Assembly (NCBI GenBank): GCA_947311845.1
Contig: CAMZMU010000107.1
Location: forward strand, 13,995,042-14,059,041
Reading direction: 5' to 3'
DNA: 64,000 bases
DNA from: Poa pratensis
Lineage: Eukaryota; Streptophyta; Magnoliopsida; Poales; Poaceae
Shown: positions 58,860 through 64,000 of the stretch, in pieces
Layout of the letters: the number at the start of each line of letters is the position of its first letter
Numbering within the stretch: the stretch's first letter is position 1
Position numbers and translations under genes: made by a program
The notes under the pieces: model-generated
The model's database searches: none
The model's input: the letters and a program-made list of their open reading frames with translations, nothing else
What the model was told of the DNA's origin: nothing

Positions 58860-59924
58860 TCCCTCTCTCTCCTTTTCGTATTTGCTGGTTTAGATGCGGA
58901 TACTTTACTTCATGTCGTTTATGGTGTATTCTAGAAAAAAATGTTGTTTATGGTGATTATTTGTTGTTTTCTTGGTTGGTTAGGTTTGGTTAGGGATTTG
59001 GGTACCAAAATTGGCTCAATTAGTGCTACAATTTGATGTTTTTATTTGGTTTTCGTGTTTTAGTTTTTTTTCACAAATGGAACATATTAATATCGCGGTG
59101 ATACCAATTACACTCAGTCTATGCACCAACAAAATATTCAAAAGACATTACGGATGCACATAGCCACACAGCCAAAAAAAAGAAATAGAAGAAAAAAATT
59201 AAAGCCTCGTCGCAGTGATCAATTCCTCACAGCTGCAACGCAAACCATCGCCGAAGACAGCACCCGTAGTCCACATTTTCCAAAAGCGGCGCCTACAAGA
59301 AGGGAACAGTGCACAATCGCCATCGTCGCCTGATCATAGATCTTAGTTTTTTACTCTGAAGAAAATCCGCACTCTCAAAACAATGACTTCAACAAAGGGC
59401 ATTGTCAGGTACAACCAATTAATGTCAGAACTTAGGTTTTCACCATGAAACACAAGATCTTAGGCTAGATCCTTTATTGCCTACGTAATTGATTTCCTAA
59501 TGATTATGTGCGCGAGGAGACGATATTTGCGTTGGTAGTTTTCCAGTTTGGGTAGGGCTTCGTGTAGGGGTGTTGGTATATTTTTTGTTTGGATTTTTCT
59601 TTAATTTCAAAATATTAATTGTTTGCTTATAATCGTGTAGGGTTCCGCCACTGTAGATTTGACAATACTATTAGGAGGTGGTCTTTTTTGCCATTTCACT
59701 CGGCCAAGTGGTCTGTTATGTCAAAAAGTCGTTGCTCTGACAGATGCTCTTAACTTTGGCTAGGTTATGTTACATTTTTGTTCTCATTTGATCTTGACTA
59801 TGATTTGTACATTATGTTGTCGGAGAGACCATATATAATTGGTATATTCTTGGTAGTAATAAATTATATCAAAAACCACGATGAAACGAATGAAAATCTG
59901 GATATGGAGCTAGTAGCTATCCAT
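58860..59924. other. Intergenic stretch, nothing recognised
   Basis: Mostly AT-rich DNA without coding signal. The open frame at 59121-59333 has no domain. Confidence 0.5.
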
Positions 59925-60058
59925 GTCCGATAATCGACCACGCGCGCTAGAAGGATCCACGGATGATTCAACTAGACATGACATTCCAATCCGATAGTGA
60001 ATGATATAAAATTTCAGGGTCCGATAATCGACCACGCGCGCTAGAAGGATCCACGGAT
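59925..60058. repeat. 40-bp direct repeat with templated filler between
   Basis: Two exact 40-bp copies starting GTCCGATAATCGACCACGCG lie at 59925-59964 and 60019-60058. The 54-bp spacer includes 30 bp (59963-59992) identical to 60573-60602. Confidence 0.9.
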
Positions 60059-60369
60059 CAATCGAGTGGAATTAATCTGAAATTTTTAACCCTGCCGGCC
60101 GGTGCATGCATGCACACACCGGATCGCTCAGCTAGAATTGCGGTTGTAGCAGCAGATCGGCGATCCATCACTCGACGAGATAATGATAGAATCAGGCGCT
60201 CAGGACCAACACTTGTCATATCCTGAGTGGTTTGTTTACCGTTGACATGCCGGCCGGGCTGGTGATAAGATGATTCCTTCCTGAGACCTGTGGTAACTGG
60301 TAAGTGAGCCGGCAGCTCACATGAGGACGGCCACAGCACCACAGGGGCCGGGGAGAATCAGGTCTCATT
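60059..60369. other. Intergenic stretch, nothing recognised
   Basis: No coding or element signal beyond short open frames. Confidence 0.5.
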
Positions 60370-60657
60370 TCATTTAAAGGAACTTCTTTTAAGATTTAAT
60401 TTTATAGGAATTTTCCTACGATTTGTCGTTTGATTCATAGGATTACTTCCTATAAGAATTTTTCCATATGATCTCTCTACTACATCCTTTAGAATTCTAT
60501 ATCATTCACTCCAAACTCTTTTATAATTTCTTTACTTTTCCTTTACCATCAGACACAAAGTACTCTTCTCATATGATTCAACTAGACATGACATTCCAAT
60601 CCTATGGTTTTCTTATTCCTACACTTTTCCTATCCTATGAATCAAAGGAGCCCCTAG
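60370..60657. mobile_element. Tourist-like MITE fragment
   Basis: The right end reads CTATGAATCAAAGGAGCCCC; its inverted partner TTTGATTCATAGGA is at 60429-60442. The interior is rich in AGGAAT/ATTCCT words like the 58320 element. The left end is unclear, so it may be truncated or rearranged. Confidence 0.5.
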
Positions 60658-60857
60658 GTGTGCTGTCGCAAGGATTGTTGCGAGAAGGTGCCGACGCGTG
60701 GTCAAACTCAGTGCACGCCGACGTGCATCTGAATGGCCTTCCAAACAGGGTTACAGTTCATCTTCCTCGTCCCCGAAACAGGCCGCCTAACGCCTTCTGC
60801 ACGTCGAGCAGCACCTAGGATGTCAAAAACGCTATCATACGAACAGCCAAGGTATAT

Positions 60858-61157
60858 CTGGCCATCTCCGGCCCGGCCCTGTCGGCCCACCCAGGCCCGG
60901 TCCTAAAATCCAGGGCCTAGGCCCGATGGGCTTGCCCGTGGGCCGGGCTTGGGCCTGAGTTTTGAGCCCACCAGCAGGGCCTGAACGGGCTTGGGCTTGG
61001 CATATTGGCATTTTTAGGAAGAGGCCCGGCCCACGGCCCTAAGCCCTAAGGGCTTTTTACCAGATGGGCCGGGCTTGGGCTTGAAAAGTAGGCCCGATGG
61101 TAGGGCCTGGGCCTCAGTTTTCTGCCGTGGGCTTTTTTAGGCCCGGCCCATGGCCAG
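60858..61157. mobile_element. GGCCCGGCCC-rich MITE, hAT-like
   Basis: About 300 bp of alternating GGGCCGGGCTTGGGC and complement words lie between imperfect inverted ends (CTGGCCATC / GGGCCATGGCCAG on the right). Similar sequence (GTATA) flanks both sides but an exact 8-bp duplication is not seen. Confidence 0.6.
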
Positions 61158-61825
61158 GTATAAGCCAAGGCAACCAAAAGCAATCAATAAGCTTTATACG
61201 AGATTACAAATACCATATATGAATCTTTTGGACTATGTCCCAACGAAAACTTCAACTGCTGCAGTGCTGCTTATCCCGACATTTGGTGGTTCTTCCGCCA
61301 AATCCCGAGCCTTTATGTCTTGACTACATAACCAGGTACTAACAGCATGGGTGACATTACTAATCCATGAATTTATACTTTTGTTTCTAGTGAATATATA
61401 CGATTTCTCATCTTGTTCATCATCAGTTGCTGTTGCCATTTGCAGTTTTCATGAAAAACAAATAATTGTTATCATTTGCTCTTTCTTTTCAGATCGACCG
61501 TGATCTTTCATGAGTTTTACCAGGGGAAAATACATCAATCTCCAGAGAATGATATATAATGGCATGGTAGGAGTAGACAGACAATTACCTCCTGTTTTTC
61601 AGAAGTTTCTTGATGCAAACTTTTTAATGAGGCAATTTGTACAATATTGCATGTACCCTTTCTCAATTTTTTTACAGAGCGGGGCTTTGAGAGTTTTATC
61701 GGGGTTGGTACCACTAGTAGTCCAAGGGGAATTGTTAACGAATCAAACAGGGATCTTTCCCTCTCCCCAAGTCAAAGAGTTTGGACTACTAATCGAGCTA
61801 TTCTTGGATGTCAAGTTGTCAACTA
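61158..61825. other. Intergenic stretch with an unrecognised open frame
   Basis: A plus-strand open frame (61510-61857) runs into the Stowaway at 61826 and shows no domain, so it is probably not a gene. Confidence 0.5.
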
Positions 61826-61990
61826 CTCCCTCCATTCCTAAATATAAGATGTTTTAACTTTTTTCCACATTCACATGTATCTACATGTATTTAGACATGT
61901 TTTAGTGTATATTTTCACTCATTTAAATCCTCATGCACCTAGTCAACATATCAAACATCTAAAACATATTATATTTAGAAAAAGAGGGAG
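61826..61990. mobile_element. Stowaway MITE
   Basis: A 165-bp element has inverted ends CTCCCTCCATTCCTAAATAT and the complement ending AGAGGGAG, with TA duplications at 61824-61825 and 61991-61992. Confidence 0.92.
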
Positions 61991-61992
61991 TA

Positions 61993-62609
61993 TATATTAA
62001 AAGCACCACGATTGTACACATTTATTCTCTTCAAAGGTTTGAAAAAAATTAAAGAGTATTATCCTATACATCCTGTGTCTATTCTTATGTCTACTTCTAA
62101 CGTGTGTTGTACCATGCATAGTCTCAAGAACGACATCACATTGATCGTCGGCATATCCCTCGTTTCTTTGTTGACGCATTTAGACATATAGTCAACCAAA
62201 CCTAAGTAGTTTGTCCGATCCAAATTGATTTTTGGTAGAACACAGTTAGAATTGTTAGTGCATGTGTCGGTAGGAATAAATTTTAAAGTTGAACCGTTAG
62301 GACCTCTTTAATCCAAAAGTATTAGTACAATACCCCACGCGTTGTGGTGGGATCTCTTTACAAACTTTAATGTGTAGATAAAGTTATAAGACACATGAAA
62401 TATGAAGTTGACGACAAAAACATGTTTCAGAAAAAAAAGTTGTCGACAAAAGTATGATAGATTCAATTGTAGTTGAGAGGCTAAATTTAATTGGGGTGAA
62501 ATGGTTATGTATTTGACAACAATTTACCCCAAATATAGTTTTTGGTTGATGATGTAATTTTGATTATGAATGAATAAATAGGTATGATGTGTTAAAAAAA
62601 TGTTGACAT
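61993..62609. other. Intergenic stretch, nothing recognised
   Basis: AT-rich DNA without coding signal. Confidence 0.5.
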
Positions 62610-62748
62610 GGACAATTGTATGGCTTAAAACAATTAATGATGTGGATATGTTGCATGCAAATATATATACAATCATTAAGAAATGATAGTGGGATGACAT
62701 GCATAATTGATTGGCTAAAATAGTAGGTGATGTGGATAGCTTGCATGC
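62610..62748. repeat. Two degenerate direct repeats, period about 93 bp
   Basis: Units at 62610-62657 and 62704-62748 share AATTG-ATGGCT-AAAA...TGATGTGGATA..TTGCATGC with several substitutions. Confidence 0.65.
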
Positions 62749-62757
62749 CAAGATAGA

Positions 62758-62924
62758 CAGAGACGGAGGAAGGGGAAGACGAGCAGGGGCTAGGCCACCC
62801 CCAACAACATGATTTTCTTCATATATGTCCTAATACTCATGCTTATTCTTATTAGCTCCAAGCCATTTCGCCCCCTCCAACGTGATTCTGCCCCCTTCAA
62901 TCTTACTAGCTGGCTCCGTCCTTG
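62758..62924. mobile_element. hAT-type MITE with 8-bp target duplication
   Basis: A 167-bp element begins CAGAGACGGAG and ends CTGGCTCCGTCCTTG, flanked by the exact duplication AAGATAGA (62750-62757 and 62925-62932). The ends resemble those of hAT elements A and B (CAGTGGCGGAGCCAG). Confidence 0.88.
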
Positions 62925-62973
62925 AAGATAGACAACTTAAGTGACCTTTCAGTGGGGTTTTACTTTATAAAAA

Positions 62974-62975
62974 GT

Positions 62976-63034
<59 letters not shown>
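62974..63034. repeat. (ATAG)n microsatellite, about 14-15 units
   Basis: An uninterrupted tetranucleotide repeat of ATAG follows GTATAGA and ends at AAATTCC. Confidence 0.97.
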
Positions 63035-63035
<1 letters not shown>

Positions 63036-63155
63036 ATTCCAATAGTAACTTCTATATAGTCTTTTGTTCGTTTATAGGACTAGAACTCGTAAGATTGTTT
63101 TGAGAAATTCAGTTTGACTCCTTGTGCATATTCTACTTTACCAAAAAAACACATT

Positions 63156-63322
63156 CTACGTGCGCAAGCAAAGTTTCACAAAAAACCCGACATTTTTGTG
63201 TCTGGTGTAAAAAGACAAAAAAATGTCTCATGAAAAGATTTATTTTAGCACCGAATTTTGTCTTTTTACACAAACCACAAAAAATGTCGTTTTTTTCGCG
63301 AAATTATTTTGCACGCACATAG
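63156..63322. mobile_element. TIR MITE, unassigned
   Basis: The inverted ends CTACGTGCG / CGCACATAG continue inward as AAAAAACCCGACATTTTTGTG versus its complement, and GTGTAAAAAGAC is present on both arms. The length is 167 bp. No clear target duplication was found. Confidence 0.75.
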
Positions 63323-64000
63323 GATGTGATGACGTATGCCGGAAGACTCTTGTAAACTTTTTTGACATTTCGAAATGCATTTAAAACATTAATAAGTTTT
63401 AAATCATCCAAAGATTCCTACAGGTTTTTTTTTAAGAATTAATACCATATATTATATCAAATAGTACATGGTAGGGATACACGAGCTGAGTACTGCGATT
63501 ATAAAATAAAGACTAAAAGAGACAAGCAAATCTTCAATCTCTTTCTTCTTCTATGACATAATCTTGTACTTTTCTGAAGGCAACCGTAGATCAATGACAA
63601 ATATAGCAAACCACGGACCTGTGAATACCAACAAAGGTTCTCCCATAATTCTAATTTTGAGCCGCAATGCCAAAACTTTGTGCACACACGCAATCATTAA
63701 ACTAATCAAGCAACATCGGCAAGAGAACTAATACTGATATTTCAGGGAAAAACAACCGAACAATTTGGTCGACGTCGTTGGGAGCCGAGAGAACGAATCA
63801 CCATTGTCCTCGCGGCAACTATGAGAAAAAATCCAAAACCGATCTGGCGAAGCAAGATCTGAAGAACCATACCTAGACAAGTGTAATCTTTTAACACCAC
63901 CATTGACGCCGGGAAGAAGATCTCGTCGTCGAACAAAGGGCCAAAGATTACTTATTGTAGACGAAACCATCTCCATTGAAAAAGAAGACGGCTACCAAAA
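63323..64000. other. Window end, nothing recognised
   Basis: Two overlapping minus-strand open frames near 63728-63976 lack any known domain. Sequence continues beyond the window. Confidence 0.5.

Noticed and set aside
61510..61857. Open frame as a small gene
   Set aside because: No domain, and its end runs into a Stowaway MITE.

Overview
This window is nuclear DNA of a grass, most likely a Triticeae or close Pooideae species (wheat, Aegilops, barley, rye type). The evidence is the dense nesting of Gypsy and Copia LTR retrotransposons, Stowaway, Tourist and hAT MITEs, a GC-rich grass F-box family, and two intron-rich housekeeping genes with plant-type exon structure. The species assignment is inference from element style only; no marker in the window fixes the species.

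Layout. (1) 1-23369 is a nested stack of retrotransposons on one base element, a minus-strand Ty1/copia element whose gag, protease, integrase and RT pieces can be stitched across later insertions. The inserted elements are: a partial LTR (1-934), a Gypsy LTR with a stub of internal DNA (1391-4299), a non-coding LARD-like element (4300-9253), and a full-length Athila-like Gypsy (9447-20555). That Gypsy carries a solo LTR (18781-20239) inside its own 5' LTR. Several insertions keep exact 5-bp target duplications. (2) 23370-35795 is a mobile-element zone: two TIR elements of one family, two head-to-tail non-autonomous Helitrons (one carrying a Stowaway), a degenerate L1-type LINE (27189-31841), a hAT MITE, a 332-bp palindromic Mutator-like MITE and a LINE 3' scrap. 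(3) 36815-39796 holds a complete plus-strand gene for cytoplasmic tRNA 2-thiolation protein 1 (CTU1/NCS6) in ten exons, including a U12-type AT-AC intron. (4) 39367-46115 and 47211-51380 are the two copies of a direct segmental duplication that took the last CTU1 exon and a neighbouring minus-strand F-box gene. Each copy later received different transposons, so each gives the empty-site sequence for the other. (5) 52617-57537 holds a minus-strand gene for the cytosolic phenylalanyl-tRNA synthetase alpha subunit in 18 exons; exon 2 is one base short, which breaks the frame. (6) 57538-64000 is gene-poor and holds MITEs, microsatellites and small repair scars.

Only two host genes can be recognised with confidence, CTU1 and the PheRS alpha gene. 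Both act on tRNA: one thiolates wobble uridine 34, the other charges tRNA-Phe. I see no shared promoter or other sign that they are co-regulated. The F-box copies both look broken as written. I found no rRNA, tRNA or microRNA gene and no CRISPR array. Exon boundaries were assigned by eye from splice consensus, reading frame and remembered family sequence. I found no clearly undescribed system; the most informative items are the AT-AC intron, the tandem Helitrons and the duplication with reciprocal insertions.
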